Origin: Microglena sp. YARC
Taxonomy: Eukaryota; Chlorophyta; Chlorophyceae; Chlamydomonadales; Chlamydomonadaceae
Direction: 5' to 3'
Length of the DNA stretch: 64,000 bases
Assembly (NCBI GenBank): GCA_022414725.1
Contig: CM039462.1
Coordinates: 72,973,803 to 73,037,802 of the forward strand
Every line of letters begins with the position of its first letter. The first letter of the stretch is position 1. Both the position numbers and the translations under genes were made by a program. The notes below the pieces were generated by a model. The model was not told where the DNA came from. It saw only the letters and a list, made by a program, of their open reading frames with translations, and did not search any database. Positions 47,191 to 58,300 of the stretch are shown piece by piece.

Positions 47191-48010
47191 TTTTTTTTTT
47201 TTTTGTGCAACGTCAGTAAGTCAGTCAGTCAAATAAATTCTGAGTAGAAATTTCAAAAAATCCGCTGGGAGGCAGAAACGCCCATTACTTACTCGGAACA
47301 TTGGGATGTAGAGGTAGTGAGGCTCCACCACACCAACGCAATCACTCCCAAACACCATCTTCACATCCACAATGCTGTGGACTTGGAATCTAGAATCATC
47401 TCTGAAAAAGTTGGCGTGCCGACCTTTGCAAGATCTTCGAATAATATCCACCTGCAGCACCCAATGAATTGAATTGAATTGAATTGAAAACTGTGTGTGG
47501 TGATGCAACCCCATGCCTCATGCAACCCCATGGCACACACCGCATGCCCCATGCAACCCCATGGCACACACCGCATGCCCCATGCAACCCCATGGCACAC
47601 ACCGCATGCCCCATGCAACCCCATGGCACACACCGCATGCCCCATGCAACCCCATGGCACACACCGCATGCCCCATGCTACCCCATGGCACACACCGCAT
47701 GCCCCATGCAACCCCATGGCACACACCGCATGCCCCATGCAACCCCATGGCACACACCGCATGCCCCATGCACCCCCATGCAACCTCATAGTAAACACAG
47801 CATGCCCCATGGTACACACCGCCTGCCCCATGCAACCCCATGCCTCATGCAACCCCATGCAACCTCATGGTAAACACAGCATGCCCCATGGTACACACCG
47901 CATGCCCCATGCAACCCCATGGTAAACACAGTAAAAAACTGTGTGTAGTGTAGCAGCAAGGTAAGAAAAACGCAAGAAAACTCACGCTGACTACCAGCGA
48001 CGATGACTGG
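47190..48010 (+). repeat. Exon-like block, 30-bp array E and tail
   Basis: The block at 47.19-47.51 kb is followed by array E (to 47.94 kb) and a ~70-bp tail (GGTAAGAAAAACGCAAGAAA...CTACCAGCGACGATGACTGG) that is repeated at 52.97-53.04 kb, so this part of the unit is duplicated 5 kb away. Confidence 0.8.
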
Positions 48011-48513
48011 GGAGGAGGGCTGGGGGGGGTAGCGACAGAGGAGTATGGCGACAGAGGAGGAGGGCTGGGGGGGTAGCGACAGAGGAGGGCTGGGGGGGGT
48101 TGCGACAGAGGAGTATGGCGACAGAGGAGGGCTGGGGGGGGTAGCGACAGAGGAGGAAGGCGACAGAGGAGGAGGGCTGGGGGGGTAGCGACAGAGGAAG
48201 GCTGGGGGGGGTAGCGACAGAGCGACACTTCAATCTGTGCAGTACAGGAATCAGTGTGGATTTGTATGTCATCATCATAAGCGCAGATGGCAGGGGCACT
48301 GATGAGGTTGAAGGAGTTAGACACGGGCACAAGGAGGACATCTAGAAGTGTCACCACAAGTCCTATACCTTGAAGTACTGCTGTGCCAGAGTAGGAACAT
48401 GTGACTGGTGTTGTGGATCCTGGTGGGATGATTGATACGGGAGGGTAGAGGGGTGTTACCCTAATGAGGCAATCAGCATTGGAGGTCATGTGATAGATGG
48501 TGTATCTAGTCAA
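48000..48513 (-). CDS. Exon-like ORF ending in a P/S-rich minisatellite
   Basis: On the minus strand an open stretch (SNADCLIRVTPLYPPVSIIP, GIGLVVTLLDVLLVPVSNSF, CAYDDDIQIHTDSCTAQIEV) runs into a minisatellite that encodes CRYPPQPSS repeats and ends at a GTGAGT donor context near 47.98 kb. Composition suggests a real exon; there is no start codon of ordinary quality and no family. The G-rich minisatellite (GGAGGGCTGGGGGGGTAGCG on the plus strand) occupies 48.00-48.23 kb. Confidence 0.35.
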
Positions 48514-48578
48514 ACACCAGAGACCATGGAAACAAGTAGATAGGTCACTGGGGGGGTCTCATGAGTGGAGGGGTACTT

Positions 48579-49710
48579 TCATAACTCAGAGTCAGTGGTA
48601 TCAGATTTCTCACCAGTGGTATCTTCATCTCCAGAGTTGTCTCCAGAGCTGTCTGGTGGGGATTCCATAACGGGGGTCTTCATGCAGGGGTTTGGACAGG
48701 CTGGATCAAGGTGCCCATATCCATGGCACATTGTACAGACTGTGTCTGAAGGGGCCACTGGGGTTGATGAGAAGCACTGCTTCCCATAGTGTCCTCTGCC
48801 ACTGCAGTTGACACAGACCTCGGTCAGCTTATCGTCGTGGACTGGGAGGGACGGGCTGCTTGGTCTCTGGCAGCTTGTGCACTGGCCTTCATGGTGCTTG
48901 GATCCACCACAGTTTGCACAGTTGTGGACCGTTGACGTGTAAGGCGAGAGGTTTGCACAGTAAAAGGCGGTATGGCCGAATCCTGTGCATATGGTGCACT
49001 GCGAAGAACCGGGTGGCCACATACCTTGCTGAGGGTTTTGGCGTCCGTGAGAGGGCAGTGCTTGGTTGTCGAGTTGGACGTGGATACCGAATGCACTGAG
49101 CGCTAGGATGGCCCTGCTCACCAGGTCCATAGTTACTGCAGCATCCTGGAAAGCTCGGATACCGGATGGCTCCCCGTCCGAGGTTGGCGAGGGTGGTGCA
49201 GTAGACTCGTTGTTGGCAGACGAGGACGTAGAGGGCTGGTGAACTGGGGTAGGAGGAGCGATGGCAGCATCCAGGGCAGAGGCTGGGTAGTCGCAGAGAG
49301 GTGTTGTTAGTGGATTATATGAGTCGTAGTAGGGGTTTACACCTTTTTGAATGGACGGTTTTAAGTAAAATCCCTGGCCCCAATCCTGCCGAATGTAGCG
49401 CGTTGTTGGTACGCGCGTCTATTAGAGCAGACAGGGCTGCGTTGTTGGTACGCGCGTCTATTAGAGCAGATATGGCTGGAGGGCAGTTGTCCAGAATGTG
49501 GTTCATAGCCATGTAGTTGGATACAGGTGTGATTCTGCTGTTCCTGGGGTAGTTAGATCCATCTGATGGTTCATCTATGGGCTGGTAGTCTAAATCAGCA
49601 TCGAGTACTGAGAAAACTGATGATCTGACGAGCAGGGGTGCGACAAGGTTTGTGTACCAGTCGACGAATATATCGGTACCACCCTTACCATCATTTGGCG
49701 CTTGGGACAT
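48579..49710 (-). pseudogene. CCHC zinc-knuckle (Gag-like) protein in two frames
   Basis: The first frame starts at 49710 (MSQAPNDGKGGTDIFVDWYT...). Near 49.41 kb the likely continuation moves to another frame (YIRQDWGQGFYLKPSIQKGV) that runs on to the stop at 48579. A 39-bp direct duplication (ATTAGAGCAGACA...GTTGGTACGCGCGTC) at 49.40-49.47 kb lies just before this change. The C-terminal half has four CX2CX4HX4C knuckles: CTICTGFGHTAFYC, CANCGGSKHHEGQC, CVNCSGRGHYGKQC and CTMCHGYGHLDPAC, followed by an acidic tail (SGDNSGDEDTTGEK). Such knuckles bind single-stranded nucleic acid and are typical of retroelement Gag or CNBP-like proteins. No protease or polymerase follows. Confidence 0.65.
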
Positions 49711-49924
49711 GGCGATGGCTTGGGTTGATGGTGCGAGGGTGATGAACAGAATTAGGAGAGAAGGAAATAGGAGAATTTGATATCCTGGATAGGGATAGGA
49801 GGAAGACGGGTATAGATATCGGGCAGGAAGGGGGGGGGGGTGGGGGGGGCTTTGGGCAGGAGATTTGGCTTGCGGGGCCAGAGAGGTAAGGTGACGTCGG
49901 GATTAGGGAGAAGGGAATTGATGG

Positions 49925-50400
49925 CGTGACGCAGTGGGGTGGTTGGTGTTCCGCAGGGGGGGTGGTTGGTGTTCCGCAGGGGTGGTGGTTGGTGTTCCGC
50001 AGGGGGTGGTTGGTGTTCCGCAGGGGGTGGTTGGTGTTCCGCAGGGGGTTGGTTGGTGTTCCGCAGGGGTGTTCCGCAGGGGTGGTGGTTGGTGTTCCGC
50101 AGGGGGGGTGGTTGGTGTTCCGCAGGGGGGGTGGTTGGTGTTCCGCAGGGGTGGTGGTTAGTGTTCCGCAGGGGGTGGTTGTGTTCCGCAGGGGGTGGTT
50201 GGTGTTCCGCAGGGGGGGTGGTTGGTGTTCCGCAGGGGGGGTGGTTGGTGTTCCGCAGGGGGGTGGTTGGTGTTCCGCAGGGGGGGTGGTTGGTGTTCCG
50301 CACGGGGTGGTTGGTGTTCCGCAGGGGGTGGTTGGTGTCCGGGGGGGGGTGGTGTTCCGCAGGGGGGTGGTTGGTGTTCCGCAGGGGGGGGGGTGCGGAG
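49925..50400 (+). repeat. GTGGTTGGTGTTCCGCAGGG minisatellite
   Basis: About 22 copies of a 20-22-bp unit differing mainly in the length of the G-run. Long false ORFs arise on both strands. Confidence 0.9.
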
Positions 50401-50660
50401 CAACGTACTTGCGGGTTCTTGGTAGACTCAGAGAGGGTTTTTTTGCGGGGCAATTTACTGGCGGTCCAGCGGGGTCTTGGGTATAGACGCAGAGAGGGGT
50501 TTGTTGCCGGGACAACGTACTTGCGGTCCAGCGGGGTCTTGGGTATAGACACAGAGAGGGGTTTGTTGCCGGGGCAACGTACTTGCGGACTAAGAACAAT
50601 ATCAGAGGCTATCAATGACTTTAGACATTACATTGTGGCTGGCGCATCCTGTGAATCATA
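50400..50660 (+). repeat. ~75-bp tandem repeat and a small coding remnant
   Basis: Three copies of a unit with GGTCTTGGGTATAGACGCAG and GTTGCCGGGACAACGTACTT. The end (50.59-50.64 kb) codes TISEAINDFRHYIVAGASCE, resembling the HicB-like protein at 29.2-29.5 kb. Confidence 0.55.
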
Positions 50661-50664
50661 AATA

Positions 50665-51050
50665 CGGTGTATGCAACTAAATGAAACAAATTTGGTGTAT
50701 ACAAACTCAATAAATCAAATTTTGTGTATGCAACTAAATGAAACAAATTTGGTGTATTCAACCAAATGAAACAAATTTGGTGTATACAAACACAATAAAT
50801 CAAATTTTGTGTATGCAACCAAATGAAACAAATTTGGTGTATACAAACACAATAAATCAAATTTTGTGTATGCAACCAAATGACACAAATTTGGTGTACA
50901 CAAACTCAATAAATCAAATTTTGTGTATGCAACTAAATGACACAAATTTTGTGTATACTAACTCAATAAATCAAATTTTGTGTATGCAACTAAATGAAAC
51001 AAATTTGGTGTATACAAATTCAATAATCAAATTTTGTATCATTCAGGTAT
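50665..51050 (+). repeat. ~57-bp AT-rich minisatellite
   Basis: About six copies of a unit with CAATAAATCAAATTTTGTGT and AACAAATTTGGTGTATACAA. Confidence 0.9.
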
Positions 51051-51164
51051 ATACCATTTTTATCATTCAGGTATATACCATACAATGATACCATACCATA
51101 TATATCATTCAGGTATCATAGTCTTAACCCAGAGGCTGAATACCTGAATGATCATCGTCAATCA

Positions 51165-51262
51165 TCGTCATGAATGTAATATCAATGGTTTCATGACTGT
51201 AATATCAATGGTTTCATGACTGTAATATCAATGGTTTCATGACTGTAATATCAATGGTTTCG
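51165..51262 (+). repeat. 23-bp tandem repeat, four copies
   Basis: ATGACTGTAATATCAATGGT + TTC repeated four times. Confidence 0.85.
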
Positions 51263-51358
51263 TGTAGGGGCGAAGCCCGGCATTTGAGGTCTTGTATATT
51301 CATGCGTTCTCGACCTCCGCACATGGGCTAGTGCGGACACAGGTTGTGTTGCAAAATA

Positions 51359-51523
51359 TTATTGACGGATCCTCTCCCACCCCTTGACCGCATCCGCATT
51401 CCCCTTCACGAACGCCACCCAGGTGTCGCTGCGCATGAAGGCAGCGAACACTTGCAGGTCCAGCAGATCGTCGACCGGCTCCCAGGTGTCGTCCTCGGCA
51501 GTGTAAGGGTCATTCCACCGCAC
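51359..51523 (-). CDS. Chromodomain exon
   Basis: Following an acceptor (TGTGCGCAG at 51524-51532) the exon encodes VRWNDPYTAEDDTWEPVDDL and then LDLQVFAAF, matching the chromodomain core (W.....(E)DTWEP...L......F) that reads methylated histone tails; it then runs to a stop at 51359. The first chromodomain strand would come from an upstream exon not identified. It could belong to a host chromatin gene or to the chromodomain tail of a retrotransposon integrase (chromovirus); no integrase is visible nearby. Confidence 0.6.
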   Translation of the reverse strand: MRWNDPYTAEDDTWEPVDDLLDLQVFAAFMRSDTWVAFVKGNADAVKGWERIRQ

Positions 51524-51569
51524 CTGCGCACAACGTGAATAATGTGTGTCAATCATGCAGTTGGTCAGT

Positions 51570-52170
51570 CAGTCAACAACCTATGAATTTGACAAGGGCA
51601 CAACCCTGTTTGAAGACACATCTCACTGCACCAGTCATCCTACAAGTAGGGCTGACAATTGCCAATATATTCGTCAATTCAAACATAAGTTTATGCCAAG
51701 GCATCATCCATTAATTGGATCAGTATGACCATACACAAGTGATTGACATGACAGTAACATTACAATCAAGAACAACCTATGAATTTGACAAGGCACAACC
51801 CTGTTTGAAGACACATCTCACTGCACCAGTCATCCTACAAGTAGGGCTGACAATTGCCAATGAATTCGTAAATTCATACATAAGTTTATGCCAAGGCATC
51901 ATCCATTAATTGATTCAGTGTGACCATACACAAGTGCTTGACATGACAGTAACATTACAATCAAGAACAAGCTATGAATTTGACTAGGGCACAACCCTGT
52001 TTGAAGACACATCTCACTGCGCCAGTCATCCTACAAGTAGGGCTGACAATTGCCAATGAATTCGTCAATTCAAACATAAGTTTATGCCAAGGCATCATCC
52101 ATTAATTGGATCAGTATGACCATACACAAGTGCTTGACATGACAGTAACATTACAATCAAGAACAACCTA
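51570..52170 (+). repeat. 195-bp satellite, fourth plus-strand array
   Basis: Three monomers, more diverged from the others (for example ATATATTCGTC in the first). Confidence 0.9.
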
Positions 52171-53045
52171 TTTTTTTTTTTTTGTGCAACGTCAGTAAGT
52201 CAGTCAGTCAAATAAATTCTGAGTAGAAATTTCAAAAAATCCGCCGGGAGGCAGAAACGCCCATTACTTACTCGGAACATTGGGATGTAGAGGTAGTGAG
52301 GCTCCACCACACCAACGCAATCACTCCCAAACACCATCTTCACATCCACAATGCTGTGGACTTGGAATCTAGAATCATCTCTGAAAAAGTTGGCGTGCCG
52401 ACCTTTGCAAGATCGTCAAATAATATCCACCTGCAGCACCCAATGAATTGAATTGAATTGAAAACTGTGTGTGGTGATGCAACCCCATGCCTCATGCAAC
52501 CCCATGGCACACACCGCATGCCCATGCAACCCCATGGCACACAGCGCATGCCCATACAACCTCATGGCACACACCGCATGCCCCATGCAACCCCATGGTA
52601 AACACAGCATGCCCCATGCAACCCCATGGCACACACCGCATGCCCCATGCAACCCCATGGCACACACCGCATGCCCATACAACCCCATGGCACACACCGC
52701 ATGCCCCATGCAACCCCATGGCACACACCGCATGCCCCATGCAACCCCATGGTAAACACAGCATGCCCCATGCAACCCCATGGCACACACCGCATGCCCC
52801 ATGCAACCCCATGCAACCTCATAGTAAACACAGCATGCCCCATGGTACACACCGCCTACCCCATGCAACCCCATGCCTCATGCAACCCCATGCAACCTCA
52901 TGGTAAACACAGCATGCCCCATGGTACACACCGCATGCCCCATGCAACCCCATGGTAAACACAGTAAAAAACTGTGTGTAGTGTAGCAGCAAGGTAAGAA
53001 AAACGCAAGAAAACTCACGCTGACTACCAGCGACGATGACTGGTG
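52170..53045 (+). repeat. Exon-like block copy 4, 30-bp array F and tail
   Basis: Same order as 47.19-48.01 kb: block, 30-bp array, then the GGTAAGAAAAACGCAAGAAA tail and the beginning of the G-rich minisatellite. Confidence 0.85.
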
Positions 53046-53430
53046 AGGAGGGCTGGGGGGGGGGTAGCGACAGAGGAGGGATGGGGGGTAGCGACAGAGG
53101 AGTATGGCGACAGAGGAGGAGGGCTGGGGGGGTTGCGACAGAGGAGTATGGAGACAGGGGAGGAGGGCTGGGGGGGTAGCGACAGAGGAGGAGGGCTGGG
53201 GGGGTAGCGACAGAGGAGTATGGCGACAGGGGAGGAGGGCTGGGGGGGGGGGTAGCGACAGAGGAGTATGGCGACAGGGAGGAGGGCTGGGGGGGGGGGG
53301 GTACCGACAGAGGAGTATGGCGACAGGGGAGGAGGGCTGGGGGGGGGGGTAGCGACAGAGGAGTATGGCGACAGGGGAGGAGGGCTGGGGGGGGGGGTAT
53401 CGAAAGAGAAGTATGGCGACAGGGGAGGGG
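53045..53430 (+). repeat. G-rich minisatellite GAGGAGGGCTGGGGGG
   Basis: About ten ~45-bp units (GTAGCGACAGAGGAGTATGG, CGACAGGGGAGGAGGGCTGG plus a variable G-run). Long G-runs make it a candidate for G-quadruplex structure. Confidence 0.85.
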
Positions 53431-53672
53431 CTGAGGACGCTCTCAAGCTTAACGGCCACATTGGGGGAGTCGCAAGTATCCAATGACTCCATTGAGGAGT
53501 CCTCGTCATCCGAAGACGACAAGCATGACAGGTCGATAACGTCAGGGACGATCTCAAGCTTAACGGCCACATTGGGAGAGTCGCAAGTATCCAATGACTC
53601 CATTGGGGAGAAGGAGGAGTCCTCGTCATCCGAAGACGACAAGCATGACAGGTCGATAACGCCAGGGACGAT
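53430..53672 (-). CDS. Exon with two SUMO-interaction-like motifs
   Basis: After a GCGCAG acceptor (minus strand, exon start 53672) the exon encodes two near-identical ~37-residue units, each with VIDLSCLSSSDDEDSS followed by MESLDTCDSPNVAVKLE. VIDLS followed by Ser/Asp-rich acid is a textbook SUMO-interacting motif of the phospho-dependent type. The exon then runs into the G-rich minisatellite. Upstream, a hydrophobic segment (FVGALISLFALLFLLA) precedes the acceptor and is probably intronic. Confidence 0.5.
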
Positions 53673-53749
53673 CTGCGCCAGCAAGAAAAGCAGTGCAAAC
53701 AGTGAAATCAGTGCCCCAACAAAATCAAAAGCTGGGAAAACACCACAGG

Positions 53750-53960
53750 GGGAGTCGTCAGTATCTGGGAAAACACGCGCGCACGCAGTCGTCAGTAGCT
53801 GGGAAAACACGCGCGCACGCAGTCGTCAGTATCTGGGAAAACACGCGCGCACGCAGTCGTTAGTATCTGGGAAAACACGCGCGCACGCAGTCGTCAGTAG
53901 CTGGGAAAACACGCGCGCACGCAGTCGTCAGTAGCTAGGAAAACACGCGCGCACGCACAC
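53750..53960 (+). repeat. ~35-bp tandem repeat ACGCGCGCACGCAGTCGTCA
   Basis: Six copies of a unit containing GCTGGGAAAACACGCGCGCA + CGCAGTCGTCAGTA. Confidence 0.85.
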
Positions 53961-54148
53961 TCACCACCGGCATAGTATTTTCCATCTCGATGTTGTAGTA
54001 GTAGTATAGTAGTAGCATAGTAGTTCCCATCCAAATGTAGTATTAGAAGTAGACGAAGGACGAAAATTACGAAAATGACGAAAATGACGAAAAGGACGAA
54101 AAGGACGAAAAGGACGAATGACGTGTTCGTCGGAATGCTGGCTAACCG

Positions 54149-55359
54149 CAAACGTCGCGATCTTCAGCTGAAACATGATAAGGGTTTGGTAGGTTCATAT
54201 GCTCGGTCCAGCGATGATGCACCACATCTTTCGCTGGTTACCACTCAATTCCTGGAAATTCGGAAGGTGAGGTGTCTTTGAAATAGCTTCCATGATTTCG
54301 CGACAAGTTGCATCGCCTGTTCGCTAATTTGAATTGCATTGCCGAATTGCATTGCTCAGGAAGTGCTCGCTCGCTCGCTCAGGAAGTGCTTGCTCGCATC
54401 GATCAGGAAGTGCTTGCTTGCATTGCTCAGGAAGTGCTTGCTCGCTCGCTCAATTGCGTTTGTTCAATCAACCAGGTGAAGTTGGTCGGATCTAGCTTAC
54501 AGGATAGTTGTTAGATGCTTCTGCTGCAATGCCTGCCTGCACTGTCGCTACTGTTCGATAACTGACAGGATGCTAGATCGAGTTGAGCTGGTCGGATATA
54601 GCTTACAGGATAGTTGTTAGATGCTTCTGCTGCAATGCCTGCCTGCATTGTCGCTACTGTTCGATAACTGACAGGATGCTAGATCGAGTTGAGCTGGTCG
54701 GATGTAGCTTACAGGATAGTTGTTAGATGCTGCTGCTGCAATGCCTGCCTGCACTTTCGCTACTGTTCGATAACTGACAGGATGCTAGATCGAGTTGAGA
54801 TGGTCGGATATAGCTTACAGGATAGTTGTTAGATGCTGTTGCTGCAATGCCTGCCTGCACTGTCGCTACTGTTCGATAACTGACAGGATGCTAGATCGAG
54901 TTAAGCTGGTCGGATATAGCTTACAGGATAGTTGTTAGATGCTGCTGCTGCAATGCTTGCCTGCACTGTCGCGATTGTTCAATAACTGACAGGATGCTAG
55001 ATCGAGTTGAGCTGGTCGGATATATATTACAGGATAGTCAAATGCTGCTGCTGCAATGCCTGCCTGCACTGTCGCGACTGTTCGATAACTGACAGGATGC
55101 TAGATCGAGTTGAGATGGTCGGATATAGCTTACAAGATCGTTGTTAGATGCTGCTGCTGCTGCTGCTGCACTGCCTGCACTGCCTGCCTGCACTGTCGCG
55201 ACTGTTCGATAACTTACAGGATGCTAGATCGAGTTGAGCTTGTAGGATCTATATTACATGATAGTCAAATGCTGTTGCTGCACTGCCTGCCTGCCTGCCT
55301 GCCTGACTGACTGATTTTATGCTCCATTGTTTCGTAACACAGGAAACATGCCCAAGTCA
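54149..55359. repeat. Right arm of the ~1.2-kb inverted repeat
   Basis: Inverse of 41882-43140: single-copy inner part (54149-54490), then seven ~118-bp units (GAGTTGAGCTGGTCGGATAT, CAATGCCTGCCTGCACTGTC), and the exact outer 50 bp ending at 55359. Confidence 0.85.
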
Positions 55360-58300
55360 ACCCAGGTAGCCCAGAATACTAAGGGACCCTCGAATAAGTC
55401 TCGAGGTGTGTGGAAAGCTGCAAAGCTAAAGGCCGCAGCCACCGAGTCAATGCGTAGTCCTTCATTGTTCAGATCAGCCTTGGTAGTTGAAGGAAGGGGG
55501 GGGCTGATGCTTTTAAAGAAGACACATCCAATCTTGGTGAGTAATTTGAAATGATAACAATGATTTATTAGTAGCCAGATGTGTGTGTATGTGTGTGCAC
55601 AGTGCTGTGTGGAAGTGCATGGATATTAATTTGTATTGTGCTTGCATATCCGTGTATTTGAGTGTGTTTGTGTTTGCATGGGGTCATCTTGTAGTGCATG
55701 GACATCCAGATGTGTGTGTATGGGAATGCACAGTGAAGTGTGGAAGTGTAAGGATGGCAATTTATTTTGTGCATGCGTGCGTGTGTATTTGAGTGTGTTC
55801 ATGTTTGCATGGGGTTGTCTTGTAGTGCATAGATAGCCAGATGTGTATGTATGTACTAGCACATTGCTGTGTGGCAGTACATGGATAGCAAATTGTTTCT
55901 GTGTGCATGCTTGATTGGCTGAGTGTGTTCATGTTTGCCTGATGTGTGTGTATGTAATTGTGTTTGCCAGATGTGTGTGTATGTACTAGCACATGGCTGT
56001 GCGACCATGTATGTGTAGCCAGTTGTTTTGTGTGTGCATGCTTGATTGGCTGAATGTGTTTTTGTTTGCAAGTGGTCATCTTGTAGTGCATGGATAGCCA
56101 CATGTGTGTGTGCGCGCACAGTGCTGTGATGTAGTGCATGGAGATGACAGATTTTTGTGTATGTGCGGTGTGGGATAGAGTATGTTTGCTTGAGGCCTGT
56201 GATGACCCCCCTGGGTTCCACCTGTCTCTTTGTACATTAGTTCGTCTCTCTCCACATGTGCTGCTGACACTGGCAAACTCAGTACCCAAACATTTGGCTC
56301 GTAGTTGGAGTGCGCTTGACTAAAGATATCAGCTTTGCAGCGGTCATGATCCTTCTCAATAGTTGTCAAATGTTTTGTATCATATTCTGCTATGAGTACC
56401 TACTGACTACACTACTTCTGAAACTCCCATCCTCCCTCCTCTCACTTTCTCGCATTCTGCATAGAAACTATTTCTCGACTATTTGCCCCATTTCCTGCCC
56501 GTGACTTCTAATGTGTTCAGGGTTTAGTTGCTTATAGCCATCTGAGGAGAGGTTCGATGAAGATGATGAAGAGTAGGGGGGAGAGGGTGTCACCTTGGAT
56601 GGTGCCTCTTGTGATTTGAATTGGTTTGCCTTGTGTGTTGTTGAGGTACATGTGGGTAGTAGCCCCGTTGTAAATTCCTTTCACTGTTTCAATGACATCT
56701 ACGGTGATTCCAAGGTCATACATAGTTTGGAGCAGCTTGTCATGGTCCACCGTATTACAGGCAGATGAGAAGTCGAAGTAGGCAGCAAACAGGTCTTCTT
56801 GAGTGGGCCGCATCCTCGATGTCATGTATGAGGTGGGTGAGCTGTCTATGGGTGCTTCTGTTCTGTCTGAATCCCTCTTGGGAGTCACTGAGGACTTCGT
56901 ATCGTTCCAAGTATATTTACCTGGAACGATACGAAGACCTCAGTGACTCCCAATAGGTTTTAATGCCAGCGGTTGACCATAATTCATATGCCACATTTCC
57001 AGGCTGTCAAGACTATGTGTTCAATCCTACGCACGCCAGGGACACGCCCAGCCGACTCAAAAAATTCAACTATACCTCTAATTGGTTACATTTCCTGTGC
57101 ATCAACCCGAATAAAAATTTTGATTGTGGGATATGCCTGTCAAAACTGTGTGTGTGTGTGTGTCCGTCCTTCCGTCACAAACTACTTTTTCAGGATTCAC
57201 CTGTTATCACAATAAAACGAAACATATAACAATTATAAGACTTATTGATAGCGGATATATTCTCACGAGAACACATATGAGCATCGCAATTCAAGAAGGA
57301 GCTAAGGTTTTTGCTTTTGGGGCCAAAAGCGACAATTATTGGGTAACATTTGTTATCATTTCAAATTACTAGTACACATTTTAAATTACTAGTACACATA
57401 CACACACATCCAGCTACTAATACATTCTTACTTGTTGTTGTCCTTAAACTGACACACACTGCATTCCCCATGAAACCCCATTGCACAGGGATGACTGTGA
57501 AGTCCATCCTGAAGTCCTCACGAAGAGGAAAGTTGTTGATGTGCATAATGACCATCTCAATTCTCATGGGAGCAGCCTTCATTGAGGTTAACACCAAAGG
57601 AACCCTGCACGCTACATTCAACCCAGAAGCTGATTTCTTCAAGCAACCCCTAGTGAGTTTGATTTTTGTAAAGTACTTTCCTTGTCAAATTCATAGGTTG
57701 TTCTTGATTGTAATGTTACTGTCATGTCAAGCACTTGTGTATGGTCATACTGAATCAATTAATGGATGATGCCTTGGCATAAACTTATGTTTGAATTGAC
57801 GAATTCATTGGCAATTGTCAGACCTACTTGTAGGATGACTGGTGCAGTGAGATGTGTCTTCAAACAGGGTTGTGCCCTTGTCAAATTCATAGGTTGTTCT
57901 TGATTGTAATGTTACTGTCATGTCAAGCACTTGTATTGTCAAACTTAATTTACTCTCCTTCGTCTTATCTTATTTAATGTATCCTTTTTTTTGTAGACTG
58001 ACATCCGAGACGCTCGCGTGAAGGCGTCCAATTCCGATTCAAGTGCAGGCTGTATGTATTGCAGAATTAAAACCGAAATTCTGACGTACGCCAATGAGAA
58101 CCATCTTGTGTGCCCATTATGTTGGGATATGAGAGTGTTGGGTCCTCACATGACTATATTTTTGGATAAGGACATCTCTGCTGTAGCTAGGAAGGTGTTG
58201 GAGTTAGTTTCTGATGCGTCAATTACGATTGATATGCACAGATACACTCCCACTATTGTCTCCACATCGTGGGAGATATTACCCACAAAATCCGAGCTGT

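Noticed and set aside
49691..50661. Pro-rich and Gly-rich ORFs of 240-300 aa on both strands
   Set aside because: Encoded by the GTTCCGCAGGGG minisatellite; open in several frames simultaneously.
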